NCBI GenBank assembly: GCA_963744905.1
Contig: CAVUUV010000004.1
Coordinates: forward strand, 1 to 64,000
Reading direction: 5' to 3'
DNA: 64,000 nucleotides
Origin: DATFFO01 sp963744905
GTDB lineage: Bacteria > Actinomycetota > Acidimicrobiia > Spongiisociales > ZC4RG35
The notes beneath the pieces were generated by a model that was given only the letters and a program-made list of their open reading frames with translations, did no database searches and was not told the DNA's origin. The number at the start of each line of letters is the position of its first letter. Position 1 is the first letter of the stretch. Position numbers and translations under genes: made by a program. Shown here piece after piece: positions 17,132 to 25,565 of the stretch.

Positions 17132-18090
17132 GACAACAGCTCCGCCGCCGCCCTGACCTTGCGCAGCATTTCGGCTGCCCGCTCCGGCGAGGGCCTGTAC
17201 ATGGCCATCAACCCCGGATCAGGCTCCGGGCGACGCAGGAGAATACGTCCCGCCACCGGCTCCAACCGATCTGAGACGACGTCCTCGGCCAGCATGGTGA
17301 CGGTGCCCAGCCCGCAGGCATGATCCAGCGCCGGGAGGGCAGCGGCGGCCCTGACCCCGGCCGCCATACCGACCGATGTCTCCAACGCAGATGAAACAAC
17401 GCAAGGCAGCCCACTGCGCCGAGCAACGTCTACCAGCCTGGCGACGCCTCCCATCGGCTGCACCTTGAGGATCAGCAGGTCGGCGCCTCCGGCCCCGACC
17501 ACCTCCAGCGGATCGGCCTCGTTTCGGACCGACTCGTCGGCCGCCACGGGCACCGGGACCTCCTTTCGGAGCCGAACCATGTCGGCGATGGTCGCCACGG
17601 GCTGTTCCACGTACTCGAGGTCGAACCGGGCCATGGCCGTGATGCGGGCCACCGCCGTCTCCAGGTCCCAGGCCCCATTGGCGTCGATCCGGATCTTCCC
17701 TTTCTCACCCATCGCCTCTCGCACGGCCGCCAGACGAGCCAGGTCGGCCTCCTCGTCCTGACCGGGCTCGGCCACCTTCACCTTGGCGGTCGTGCAGTTC
17801 GAAGCAGAGACGATGCGCCGGGCCAGGCCGGGATCCACTGCGGGAACGGTCACATTCACCTCGATCGAATCTCGAAGTGGGTCCGGGAGTGGGGCACAGG
17901 CCGATTCGAGCGCCGAGGCCAACCATCTGGCCGTGACCGTGGGCGGATAAGAGGGAAAGGGGGAGAACTCGCCCCAGCCTGCCGGTCCCCGGATCAACAC
18001 CGCCTCCCGATGGTCGACACGGCGGAACCGATGCCGCATCCTGAGACGGACCGGGTGCAACTCGAGTGCGTCCAGGGCCTCGACGCTCAC
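17128..18090 (-). CDS. menC: o-Succinylbenzoate synthase
   Basis: A 320-residue enolase-superfamily enzyme that dehydrates the MenD/MenH product to o-succinylbenzoate. The catalytic Lys pair is KVKV (103 and 105), metal ligands are Asp136 (DANGAW), Glu162 (VEQP) and Asp185 (ADESV), and the opposing Lys209 is in LKVQP. SSALETSVG forms the C-terminal loop. It overlaps the stop of menC's upstream partner, the cytochrome gene (18087-18090), and the menD start. menB, menE and menA are not in the window. Confidence 0.95.
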   Translation of the reverse strand: MSVEALDALELHPVRLRMRHRFRRVDHREAVLIRGPAGWGEFSPFPSYPPTVTARWLASALESACAPLPDPLRDSIEVNVTVPAVDPGLARRIVSASNCTTAKVKVAEPGQDEEADLARLAAVREAMGEKGKIRIDANGAWDLETAVARITAMARFDLEYVEQPVATIADMVRLRKEVPVPVAADESVRNEADPLEVVGAGGADLLILKVQPMGGVARLVDVARRSGLPCVVSSALETSVGMAAGVRAAAALPALDHACGLGTVTMLAEDVVSDRLEPVAGRILLRRPEPDPGLMAMYRPSPERAAEMLRKVRAAAELLS

Positions 18091-18398
18091 TCGCCCTCCT
18101 GAACCTGGCGCATGTAGACGATCACCCGGGCGATCTGCTGGTCACTCAGGGTCGACGAGAACGAGGGCATCCGGCCCCTGCCGTTGGTGATGGTCTGGAC
18201 CAAGAACTCGTCGGGCTGGTCGGCGGCATCGCTCCCGGGGCCGAGAGCAGGGCCAACCCTGCCGGTCATGGAAGCTCCGTGGCAGCGGGCACAGACCTGC
18301 TCGTAGATCTCCCGGCCGGTGGCGTCCGGTCCTGGTCGCCCGATGCACCCCACCAGGCATGGCAGCAGACACGCCAGCAACGCCAGTCGACCTCTCAT
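18087..18398 (-). CDS. Small c-type cytochrome lipoprotein
   Basis: A 103-residue protein with a signal peptide and lipobox (CLVGC, Cys18), so it should be anchored on the outer face of the membrane. CARCH at 36-40 binds haem c and RMPSFS (Met about 76) offers the axial Met. The ending LSDQQIARVIVYMRQ is the usual class I cytochrome helix. It is the first gene of the menC-menD unit and overlaps menC by four bases. A role as electron acceptor in a menaquinol-linked chain is a reasonable inference but the partner oxidoreductase is not in the window. Confidence 0.9.
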   Translation of the reverse strand: MRGRLALLACLLPCLVGCIGRPGPDATGREIYEQVCARCHGASMTGRVGPALGPGSDAADQPDEFLVQTITNGRGRMPSFSSTLSDQQIARVIVYMRQVQEGE

Positions 18399-18429
18399 GA
18401 GCGCATCCTACGGCCGTAAGGTTCCGTGC

Positions 18430-19242
18430 ATGACGGGACTCTCTTCTGGACGCACAGAGCCTTCCCTGGCAGCGATCCGGGCCGACATCGCGGCGGGAGT
18501 TCGCTCGACGTGGCGCTCTCTGGCCGGTCTCGCCTGGGGGGAGATGTGGCAAAGACCCACCCCTCTTCCGGGTTGGTCCGTGGGCGACATCGCCGGCCAC
18601 CTCGTCGACCTCGACACGCACTACATTCTCTCCCATTCTGAACCGGGGCGAATTCAGGATCTGCACCGGCGGACCGAGGAAGGTGTGCGGCAGCAGAGGC
18701 GGCGGCCGGCGATCGAGGTGCGCTCCGACCTCAGCCGGCTGGCAGAGGAGACTCCCGGCGTCGTGGAGGCGGTTGCGGATTGGGACCAGCCCTGGCCGAC
18801 GGTGGTAGGCGAGATGCCGGCGTGGATGGCCTTCGAGACCCGACTCGGGGACCTGTACGTGCACCTCTTCGACCTGAGCGAGGCGATGGGATTGAAGGCA
18901 ACCCCCCTTCGGGACCCTGTGGTGGAACGGGCTCTAACCCGGCGGGTGATGCGACTGGCCGGATGGGCGGCGGTGAAGATGGCCGGACTGGAAGACGGGA
19001 CCCGGATTCGCCTCACACTGGCCGGGCCCGGAGCGACCGAAGCCGACCTGGTGGTCTCGGAGGGACGTGGTCGGCTGGTCCCGGCCCGGGGTCAGGCGCC
19101 TCCGGATCGAATCTACGGTGACGCCCTGGCCCTGATCCTGGCTGCCGGAGGCCGGGCTCATCCCGGGGAGATACTGGAGGATCTGGCCATCCGGGGACGG
19201 GAGGCCGCCTCACTCGTCGCCCGCTTCCACCTCTTCGGCTGA
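18430..19242 (+). CDS. Maleylpyruvate isomerase-family (DinB-like) putative mycothiol-dependent enzyme
   Basis: About 270 residues from ATG 18430, chosen because similarity to the family begins there (an upstream in-frame ATG at 18319 would run into the cytochrome gene). The N-terminal four-helix DinB/MDMPI domain has the diagnostic PLPGWSVGDIAGHLVDLD, where the His is a metal ligand, and later ETRLGDLYVHLFDL. The C-terminal SCP2-like part carries RIRLTLAGPG. Family members use mycothiol as cofactor, which supports an actinobacterial host. The substrate is unknown. The 3' end overlaps the convergent manC gene by 33 bp. Confidence 0.8.
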   Translation: MTGLSSGRTEPSLAAIRADIAAGVRSTWRSLAGLAWGEMWQRPTPLPGWSVGDIAGHLVDLDTHYILSHSEPGRIQDLHRRTEEGVRQQRRRPAIEVRSDLSRLAEETPGVVEAVADWDQPWPTVVGEMPAWMAFETRLGDLYVHLFDLSEAMGLKATPLRDPVVERALTRRVMRLAGWAAVKMAGLEDGTRIRLTLAGPGATEADLVVSEGRGRLVPARGQAPPDRIYGDALALILAAGGRAHPGEILEDLAIRGREAASLVARFHLFG

Positions 19243-20394
19243 CCCACCTCCGGAGTTTCCACCTCCGGAGTTTCCACCTTCGGCCGTTCCACCTTCGGCC
19301 GTTCCACCTTCGGCCGTCCCAGCTTCGGCTGCTCCACCGATATTTCCACCTTCGGGGAGACCGGCGAACCAGACCGCGGCGTGCCGCACATCCTGGGCCC
19401 GGCGACGGTCCATGACCAGGACTGCCTCGGGCGTCTCGACCACCACCACGTCGTCCAGACCGATCACGACGACCGGCTTCGTCTCCGCCCGAACATAGGA
19501 ACGTGCCACGTCCACAACCCGGGCGGGCCCGATGGTGACCGTCTCTCCGTGAGGAGCAGACACCTCCCACAAGGCTTGCCACGAGCCCACATCACTCCAC
19601 CCCGCGTCCAGAGGCACCACCACCGCTGACTCCAACTTCTCCATGACGGCGTGGTCGAGGGAGATGGATGGCACGCCGGCGAATGAGCCGGCCAGACGGA
19701 GCGTGTCGCCTTCGACATCGGCTTCGGTCACCGCCTTTCTCACCCCGACGGCCAGATCGGGCTGGAAGCGTTCTATCTGTTCGAGGATGGTCCCGGCCGA
19801 GAACACGAACATTCCCGAGTTCCACAGGTAGTGGCCGGTTGCCAGGTAGTGGGCAGCCGTCGGGTTATCGGGCTTCTCGACGAACCGGCGCAGTTGTTTG
19901 ACCGACCCCAGGTCGGCTCCGACCTCGATGTATCCGAAGCCGGTGTCGGCCCGGGTCGGGACCACTCCAAACATGACGATTTCTCCCCGGTCGGCTGCCT
20001 CGATCGCCACCGCCATTGCTCCTCGAAAGGCCCCGGCATGGGCGATCAGGTGATCGGCCGGCAAGACAACCATCACCGCCTCGGGGTCCAGGGTGAGGGC
20101 GGCCGCAGCAACGGCGGGGGCGGTGTTCCGTCCGGCCGGCTCGACGATGATCTGCCCGGGCGGACGGTCGATGGCGACCAACTGTGAGCGCACTATTTCG
20201 ATCTGCGCCTCGTTGCACACCACCACCGGGGAGCCGACACCTTCGATCCCGCTCAGTCGATCGACGGTCTCCTGCAGGAGGGAGTGGCTACCCACCAGGG
20301 CATGGAGCTGTTTGGGACGGGAGGGGAGAGACAGGGGCCAGAGGCGTGTACCCGCCCCACCAGACAGGATCACCGGGGTGATGGAGTTGCGCAC
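19210..20394 (-). CDS. manC: Mannose-1-phosphate guanylyltransferase with a low-complexity C-terminal tail
   Basis: A 394-residue nucleotidyltransferase making GDP-mannose. ILSGGAGTRLWPLS (9-22) is the nucleotide loop with catalytic Arg, RPKQLHAL binds phosphate, VEPAGRNTAPAVA and LPADHLI are the sugar-nucleotide and metal blocks, and RFVEKP is present. Family similarity ends near residue 347; the last ~47 residues are an Ala-Glu-Gly-Gly-Thr/Asn-Ser-Gly repeat, then an acidic end. The tail DNA is a 15-bp tandem repeat and overlaps the end of the MDMPI-family gene. GDP-mannose could feed the mannosylglycerate synthase at 37,965. Start is GTG. Confidence 0.88.
   Translation of the reverse strand: MRNSITPVILSGGAGTRLWPLSLPSRPKQLHALVGSHSLLQETVDRLSGIEGVGSPVVVCNEAQIEIVRSQLVAIDRPPGQIIVEPAGRNTAPAVAAAALTLDPEAVMVVLPADHLIAHAGAFRGAMAVAIEAADRGEIVMFGVVPTRADTGFGYIEVGADLGSVKQLRRFVEKPDNPTAAHYLATGHYLWNSGMFVFSAGTILEQIERFQPDLAVGVRKAVTEADVEGDTLRLAGSFAGVPSISLDHAVMEKLESAVVVPLDAGWSDVGSWQALWEVSAPHGETVTIGPARVVDVARSYVRAETKPVVVIGLDDVVVVETPEAVLVMDRRRAQDVRHAAVWFAGLPEGGNIGGAAEAGTAEGGTAEGGTAEGGNSGGGNSGGGSAEEVEAGDE
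19243..19352. repeat. 15-bp tandem repeats in the manC tail
   Basis: Read on the + strand the unit TTCGGCCGTTCCACC occurs about three times, flanked by variants (TCCGGAGTTTCCACC, twice). It encodes the Gly/Ala/Glu/Thr pentapeptide tail of ManC on the - strand. Such in-frame 15-bp arrays can change copy number. Confidence 0.85.
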
Positions 20395-20404
20395 TGTGGC
20401 CAGG

Positions 20405-20905
20405 CTAGGAGGTCGACCCGTCGCCGGCGCGGCGATACCGTGAGCCCAGCTCCAGGTAGGTGAGCACCCCCGAGCGCTGCCGTTCGATCTCCTCCTCGGT
20501 CAGATCCCGGATCGGCCGGGCAGGCACTCCCGCGGCCAGAGTCCACGCCGGGATCGACCTGCCCTCGGCCAGTACCCCGCCGGCGGCGAGCCATGCTCCT
20601 TCCCCGAGACGGGCGCCGTTCAGGGCCATCGCCCCGATCCCCACCAGGCAGCCGTCACCGATCGAGGCTCCATGGATGATGGCTCCGTGGCCGACCGTGG
20701 TGCGTGCTCCGATCCGGGCGGGGAATCCGGCATCGCAGTGGACTACGGCGTTGTCCTGAATGTTGGTGGAGGCCCCCACGTGAACCTCGTCCTCCTCAGC
20801 CCGGATCACCACACCGAACAGGACGATGGCGTTGGCGGCGATCGTCACCCGGCCCCGGATGATGGCGCTCGAGGCTACGAAGGCGCTGGGATCGACCCGA
20901 GCCAT
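20405..20905 (-). CDS. Gamma-class carbonic anhydrase family protein
   Basis: A 166-residue left-handed beta-helix protein with hexapeptide repeats. The three trimer-interface zinc ligands are in place: His56 (VVHCDAG), His73 and His78 (VGHGAIIHG). It ends with the helix LTEEEIERQRSGVLTYLEL usual in YrdA/PaaY-like members. Many of these are poor carbonic anhydrases and may serve other roles, so activity is uncertain. It begins immediately after the stop of the gene at 20906 and is 10 bp from manC, so all three are probably co-transcribed. Confidence 0.88.
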   Translation of the reverse strand: MARVDPSAFVASSAIIRGRVTIAANAIVLFGVVIRAEEDEVHVGASTNIQDNAVVHCDAGFPARIGARTTVGHGAIIHGASIGDGCLVGIGAMALNGARLGEGAWLAAGGVLAEGRSIPAWTLAAGVPARPIRDLTEEEIERQRSGVLTYLELGSRYRRAGDGSTS

Positions 20906-22246
20906 TCAGTCCGACACCCCGATCGAGACATGGCCGCACTCGATGCACACCCGCCGGGTCAAGCCGACCGCGGTGGTGCTCTCAACGAAACTGTGCTCGT
21001 GCGGCTCTGACCTGGAGCGTGAGAAGACTGAACGCAGGGACGCCCTCAACCCCGAGGTCTCGGCCGGATGATGACCGTCGGCGTAAGCTCCGGGCTGAAC
21101 GGGATCGGCCCTATCTCGCCCATTGTCCACCTCTGGCGGAGACGGCTCGGATCCCACCAACTCGGGGTCATGAGTCTGCGCCGAATCCTGCTCTGAGTGA
21201 TCGACAGGGGCGGCCGGTGGCTCCGGCTGGGGCGCAGTCTCAACCTCCACTTCAGGTTGAACCTCGACCTCCTCCTCGATCCGTCCCGGGGCCTGCGATT
21301 CGGCCTGGCTGCGCCGTGTGGGGCCCTCGCGCCCTCCTGGGCGTGATGGGGCCCCGTCAGAAGGGCGCTCTTCGGCAGAGGCCGGTGGCTGGTGGGATGC
21401 GCCTGTTTTCGAACGTCTGTCTCCCTGGGCGGCCCCGCGCCCCGGGAAGGTATCGATCCGCGGCACCTTGCGGGGAAGAACGGCCGGATCCACCGGGCGA
21501 GGCGCTGTCTCAGCTTCGGCGCGGGCCTGGGCCAGACGCTCCGACAGGCTCAGCTGAGCATCGGCGGGAACGGCATCAGCCGTATCCGGTGCCGGCGGGG
21601 ACTTCACCTCGGTTTCCTGCACGGGTGTCGTCTGTGCCGGCTCGGGCTCGGGCGTGCTCACACCCAGTTGATCCTCGGCCTGCGACGTGGTGTCCTCCCC
21701 CCGATCGACCTCATCCGCAGTCTGTTCCTCGGCCTCCTGTTGCGCCAGGTGGCGACGCCGGAACCTGCTGGGCCGCTCCTGGGCCGGCTCCTCCTCCGTT
21801 TCTATTGCCTCGAACGGGACAGGTTTCTCGTCGATCTCCTCGGCGGCGTTGGCCTCTTCCTCCCCCAGCGCCTCGCGGGCCATGACGAAGGCATGATGGG
21901 CGTCGCGCAGGCGGGACGGCTCGTTCGCCTTGCGAGCCGAGGCCACCGCCCGACTCCGCTTGACGAAGTTCATCGCCTGATATCGGGCCCATCCTTCGGC
22001 CATCGCCTGTACGGCACCGTAGGCGAAGTTGATCTGGTCCTCGGCCAGGAACCTGACTACCTCGCCATCGAGGTCGAGCTCGAACTCGTCGGCGACGATA
22101 CGGTCGGCCACCACGTCCGCCAGGCACCAGCGACCCAGGCTCCTGCCACCGGCGAGAATGCGGACATGGGTGTCGTCGACCTCGACCGAGACGTCGAGGT
22201 CGCCCGTATCCACATCAGGGAACCGAATCTGGCCCCGGTAACGCAC
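20906..22246 (-). CDS. Unknown protein: conserved N-terminal domain, disordered acidic linker, C-terminal zinc-ribbon-like end
   Basis: A 446-residue protein I do not recognise. Residues 1-~125 form a folded domain of beta strands and helices (RYRGQIRFPDVDTGDLDVSV; INFAYGAVQAMAEGWARYQ). Residues ~130-400 are rich in Glu, Pro, Ala, Thr and Gln with no hydrophobic core, so they are probably disordered. The last ~35 residues hold HSFVESTTAVGLTRRVC, then IECGH, a possible zinc site with one His and two Cys plus a final His. There is no signal peptide or membrane segment. It is directly upstream of the carbonic anhydrase-like gene. The architecture suggests a cytoplasmic scaffold or regulator, but that is only inference. 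Confidence 0.6.
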   Translation of the reverse strand: MRYRGQIRFPDVDTGDLDVSVEVDDTHVRILAGGRSLGRWCLADVVADRIVADEFELDLDGEVVRFLAEDQINFAYGAVQAMAEGWARYQAMNFVKRSRAVASARKANEPSRLRDAHHAFVMAREALGEEEANAAEEIDEKPVPFEAIETEEEPAQERPSRFRRRHLAQQEAEEQTADEVDRGEDTTSQAEDQLGVSTPEPEPAQTTPVQETEVKSPPAPDTADAVPADAQLSLSERLAQARAEAETAPRPVDPAVLPRKVPRIDTFPGRGAAQGDRRSKTGASHQPPASAEERPSDGAPSRPGGREGPTRRSQAESQAPGRIEEEVEVQPEVEVETAPQPEPPAAPVDHSEQDSAQTHDPELVGSEPSPPEVDNGRDRADPVQPGAYADGHHPAETSGLRASLRSVFSRSRSEPHEHSFVESTTAVGLTRRVCIECGHVSIGVSD

Positions 22247-22376
22247 TCAACCCCTTCCTATTCCGAACCGAACCTGAGTTCTGAGGACCGCTGGATCATT
22301 CTCACAACTATTCATCGGATCGGTCAAGGCGGCACTCAACGGGATTCAACCCCGGCATGGCGGAGGGTGGGGTATT

Positions 22377-25217
22377 TCAGTATTCGGACAGGGGCGGGCA
22401 AGAGCACATCAGATTGCGATCGCCGCCGGCAGCGTCGATACGGCCGACCGGCGGCCAGTACTTGTCCCGCTCCAGTTCAGGGAGGGGGAAGGCCCCCGTG
22501 CGGGCCGGATAAGGACGGGTCCACTCGCCGATCAGGTCTCCCGCCGGGTGAGGGGCGTTCTTGAGGGGGTTGTCGTCCCGGGGCCATTCACCGGCCGCCA
22601 CCCGGTCTATCTCCTGGCGGATCGACAGCATCGCCCGACAGAAGCGATCCAACTCCTCCAACGACTCGGACTCGGTCGGCTCGATCATCAGGGTGCCGGC
22701 CACAGGGAAGGCAACGGTCGGAGCGTGGAATCCGTAGTCGGACAGTCGCTTGGCCACGTCTTCGACCGTGATGCCGGTCTCATGGGTGAGCGGGCGAAGG
22801 TCGACGATGCATTCGTGAGCCACCCGCCCTCCCGGACCCGTATACAGGATGGGATAGGCATCGGAGAGACGCCTGGCTAGGTAGTTGGCGGACAGGATGG
22901 CCATTTCGGTGGCCGTCCGCAGCCCCTCAGGTCCCATCAAGCGGATATACGTCCAGGGTATGGGGAGGATGCCGGCCGATCCCCACGGGGCAGAAGCGAT
23001 GGGGCCCACGCCCGTGGCCGGCCCCGCCTCGGGTACCAGGGGATGATTGGGGAGGAAAGGGGCCAGATGGGCACGGACGCCGATGGGGCCCACCCCCGGG
23101 CCTCCTCCCCCGTGGGGGATGGTGAAAGTCTTGTGCAGGTTGAGGTGACTCACGTCGGCACCGAAATCGGCCGGCCGGGCCAGGCCGACCAGGGCATTGA
23201 GATTGGCTCCATCGACATACACCTGGCCTCCGTGGTCGTGGACCATCTGACACAGCTTGTCGATGCCCGGCTCGAACACGCCGTGGGTGGAGGGGTAGGT
23301 GACCATGACCGCCGCCAGGCGTTGATCCTGGTCTGTGATCTTGCGTTCGAGATCGACCAGGTCGACATTGCCGGCATCGTCGGTGGCCACCACCACCACC
23401 TCCAGCCCGGCCATGACCGCCGAGGCGGCATTGGTGCCGTGGGCCGACTCGGGGATGAGGCACACGACTCGCTGCTCCTCCCCCCGGCTTCGGTGATAGG
23501 CGCGGATTGCCAACAGCCCGGCCAGCTCCCCTTGCGAACCGGCATTGGGTTGGACCGACACCTCGTCATAACCGGTCAGCGCGGCCAGATCGGCCTCCAG
23601 TTCGGCGATGAGCTCCATGTATCCCTGCATCTGATCGAGAGGGGCGAAGGGGTGCGGTTGAGCGAACTCCGGCCACGTCATCGGGATCATCTCGGTAGTG
23701 GCGTTGAGTTTCATCGTGCAAGAACCGAGCGGGATCATGGTTCGGTCGAGGGCCAGGTCCCGGTCGGAGAGCCGACGCAGGTAGCGCAACATCTCGTGCT
23801 CGGAGTGATACAGGTGGAAGACTGGATGCTCGAGCAGGGCAACGGTTCGGGCGGGCGAAGATGCGAACCCGTTCCGTTGGCCGGGTTCGCCCAGTTGGGC
23901 CGGGTCTCCCCCGAAGGCGCCCAGCACTGCTGCCAGGGTGTCGGCGTCGACGGTCTCATCGAGCGAAACCCCAACCGTCCGGTGATCGATCCGTCGCAGG
24001 TTGATCCCCGCCTCCAGGGCGGCACTGATCACCGTCTCGGCGTCGCAGTCGACCGTCAGGGTGTCGAAGAAGGAATCGTTGACGACCCGGACACCTCGAG
24101 CCTCATCGAGAGCGGCCGCCAGACGAGCCGTGTCGTCGGCAACGCGGCGGGCGATCGCCCTCAGACCCTCGGGACCGTGCCACATGGCGTAGAAGCCCGC
24201 CACGACCGCCAGCAGCACCTGAGCGGTGCACACGTTGGAGGTGGCCCGTTGGCGCCTGATGTGCTGCTCTCTGGTCTGGAGGGCGAGGCGGTACCCGCTC
24301 CGCCCGACGGGGTCGGTGGACACACCCACCAGGCGACCCGGCAATGCCCTCACGTCCGACTCACGAATGGCAATGAACCCGGCGTGGGGGCCCCCGAAGC
24401 CCATCGGCACCCCGAACCGCTGGGCCGATCCCACGGCGATGTCGGCGCCCAGGGCGCCGACCGGTTCGAGTACGGCGGAGGCCAGCAGGTCGGTGGCCGC
24501 CACCACCTTGGCGCCGGCGGCGTGAAAGGCGGCCGCGATCCTCTCCAGGTCACACAAACGACCACTGGTGCCCGGGTACTGGACCAGCACCCCTACCGCG
24601 TCGGAGGCTATCTCTCCCCCGCCCTCGACCAGCTCTGCCACATCGATCACGTCCACCGGCACCCCGGCCGCTTCGGCCCTGGTCTGGACCACGCCGATGG
24701 TTTGAGGATGACAATCGGAGTCGACGATGAACCTTCCCTGGCGATGGGTGATGCGCGGCGTCATGGCCAGGGCCTCTGCCGCCGCTGTTCCTTCGTCCAG
24801 AAGCGAGGCGTTGGCGATCTCCAGACCGGTCAGATCACTGACCATGGTCTGGAAGTTGAGCAGAGCTTCGAGCCTCCCCTGGGAGATCTCGGCCTGGTAG
24901 GGCGTGTAAGCCGTGTACCAGGCGGGCGATTCGAGCACGTTGCGCAGGACCACCGGAGGAGTATTCGTTCCGTAGTAGCCAAGGCCGATCAGGGAGGTCA
25001 GGAGGCGGTTACGACCCGCCAGTGACTTGAGGCGCTCCAGCACCTCCACCTCGTCGGCGGCCGGGGCAAGGTCGATCTGGCGCCGTTCGAGAATCCTCTC
25101 CGGCACCGCCTGGTCGATCAGCTCGTCGATAGAAGAGACGTCCAACGCCCCGAGCATGGTGGGGATGTCGTCGGGTCGGGGGCCGATGTGGCGGGAGAGG
25201 AACTTCTCGGTCGGCAT
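22377..25217 (-). CDS. gcvP: Glycine dehydrogenase (decarboxylating), P-protein of the glycine cleavage system
   Basis: A ~946-residue PLP enzyme that decarboxylates glycine and passes the aminomethyl group to lipoyl-GcvH. ATG 25217 is preferred because GCGAGGT lies just upstream and the protein then opens as P-proteins do (FLSRHIGPRPDD). The fused two-half architecture is complete: the N-half has IGLGYYGTNTPPVVLRNVLE, the C-half the PLP-lysine site HLNLHKTFTIPHGGGGPG and the end block IDRVAAGEWP. gcvT and gcvH are not nearby. The leader carries a glycine riboswitch, so expression should respond to glycine. Confidence 0.95.
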   Translation of the reverse strand: MPTEKFLSRHIGPRPDDIPTMLGALDVSSIDELIDQAVPERILERRQIDLAPAADEVEVLERLKSLAGRNRLLTSLIGLGYYGTNTPPVVLRNVLESPAWYTAYTPYQAEISQGRLEALLNFQTMVSDLTGLEIANASLLDEGTAAAEALAMTPRITHRQGRFIVDSDCHPQTIGVVQTRAEAAGVPVDVIDVAELVEGGGEIASDAVGVLVQYPGTSGRLCDLERIAAAFHAAGAKVVAATDLLASAVLEPVGALGADIAVGSAQRFGVPMGFGGPHAGFIAIRESDVRALPGRLVGVSTDPVGRSGYRLALQTREQHIRRQRATSNVCTAQVLLAVVAGFYAMWHGPEGLRAIARRVADDTARLAAALDEARGVRVVNDSFFDTLTVDCDAETVISAALEAGINLRRIDHRTVGVSLDETVDADTLAAVLGAFGGDPAQLGEPGQRNGFASSPARTVALLEHPVFHLYHSEHEMLRYLRRLSDRDLALDRTMIPLGSCTMKLNATTEMIPMTWPEFAQPHPFAPLDQMQGYMELIAELEADLAALTGYDEVSVQPNAGSQGELAGLLAIRAYHRSRGEEQRVVCLIPESAHGTNAASAVMAGLEVVVVATDDAGNVDLVDLERKITDQDQRLAAVMVTYPSTHGVFEPGIDKLCQMVHDHGGQVYVDGANLNALVGLARPADFGADVSHLNLHKTFTIPHGGGGPGVGPIGVRAHLAPFLPNHPLVPEAGPATGVGPIASAPWGSAGILPIPWTYIRLMGPEGLRTATEMAILSANYLARRLSDAYPILYTGPGGRVAHECIVDLRPLTHETGITVEDVAKRLSDYGFHAPTVAFPVAGTLMIEPTESESLEELDRFCRAMLSIRQEIDRVAAGEWPRDDNPLKNAPHPAGDLIGEWTRPYPARTGAFPLPELERDKYWPPVGRIDAAGGDRNLMCSCPPLSEY

Positions 25218-25237
25218 GGGTACCTCGCACTGGGGGA

Positions 25238-25277
25238 CGGTGAAACTGGTGTTCACCGCTGTCGTCACCTCCAGCGG
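25238..25277 (-). promoter_or_regulatory. Two mutually exclusive hairpins in the gcvP leader (possible riboswitch expression platform)
   Basis: Between the aptamer and the gcvP start, CCGCTG/CAGCGG (25256-25261 with 25272-25277) and CGGTGA/TCACCG (25238-25243 with 25253-25258) can each form 6-bp stems and share bases 25256-25258, so only one can form at a time. No U-run follows, so translational control is more likely than termination. This is a hand-drawn fold. Confidence 0.4.
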
Positions 25278-25288
25278 GGCCTCCATCG

Positions 25289-25378
25289 ATCGGTCCTGGT
25301 GCCTGAGAGTTTCCGCCAGCTGGCGTTGCCCCTTCGGCGTCCCATTTCGCCAATGTGGACAGGATCTCTCCCGACCGA
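25289..25378 (-). promoter_or_regulatory. Glycine riboswitch, single aptamer, upstream of gcvP
   Basis: On the - strand the leader shows the conserved glycine-aptamer elements in order: GGGAGAGA, then GACGCCGAAGGGGCAA, then GGCGGAAACTCTCAGGCA, then CCAGGACCG. The closing P1 stem forms from TCGGTC on the 5' side and GACCGA on the 3' side. Only one aptamer is present; no second GGAGAG...CTCTCAGG set was found up to the antiporter gene. Glycine binding should switch on gcvP. Confidence 0.92.
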
Positions 25379-25496
25379 CATCTGCGGCAGGCCGATGGTA
25401 GCGGCGGACGGAAAGCAGCAAGACTTTTGGTTGCCATGCGCAATGATCTTGACCCGCATCTATGCTGTCCGCCGGTCCGTCCCAAGTGATGGACCC

Positions 25497-25530
25497 GCGG
25501 GATCCCGGTTCCCCCTTGCCGGGATCCCGC
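25497..25530 (-). terminator. Perfect 12-bp stem-loop after the antiporter gene, probable terminator
   Basis: GCGGGATCCCGG (25497-25508) and CCGGGATCCCGC (25519-25530) are exact reverse complements around a 10-base loop. It lies ~35 bp past the stop of the antiporter gene and before the gcvP leader promoter, so it should isolate gcvP from read-through. There is no clear T-run on the antiporter strand, as is common in high-GC genomes. Confidence 0.75.
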
Positions 25531-25565
25531 CCCTTTCCCCGCCCCGCAATTGGGACAGGCAGTAC

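Noticed and set aside
23043..25025. 660-codon open frame on + antisense to gcvP
   Set aside because: gcvP is certain on the other strand; the antisense translation has no recognisable domain.
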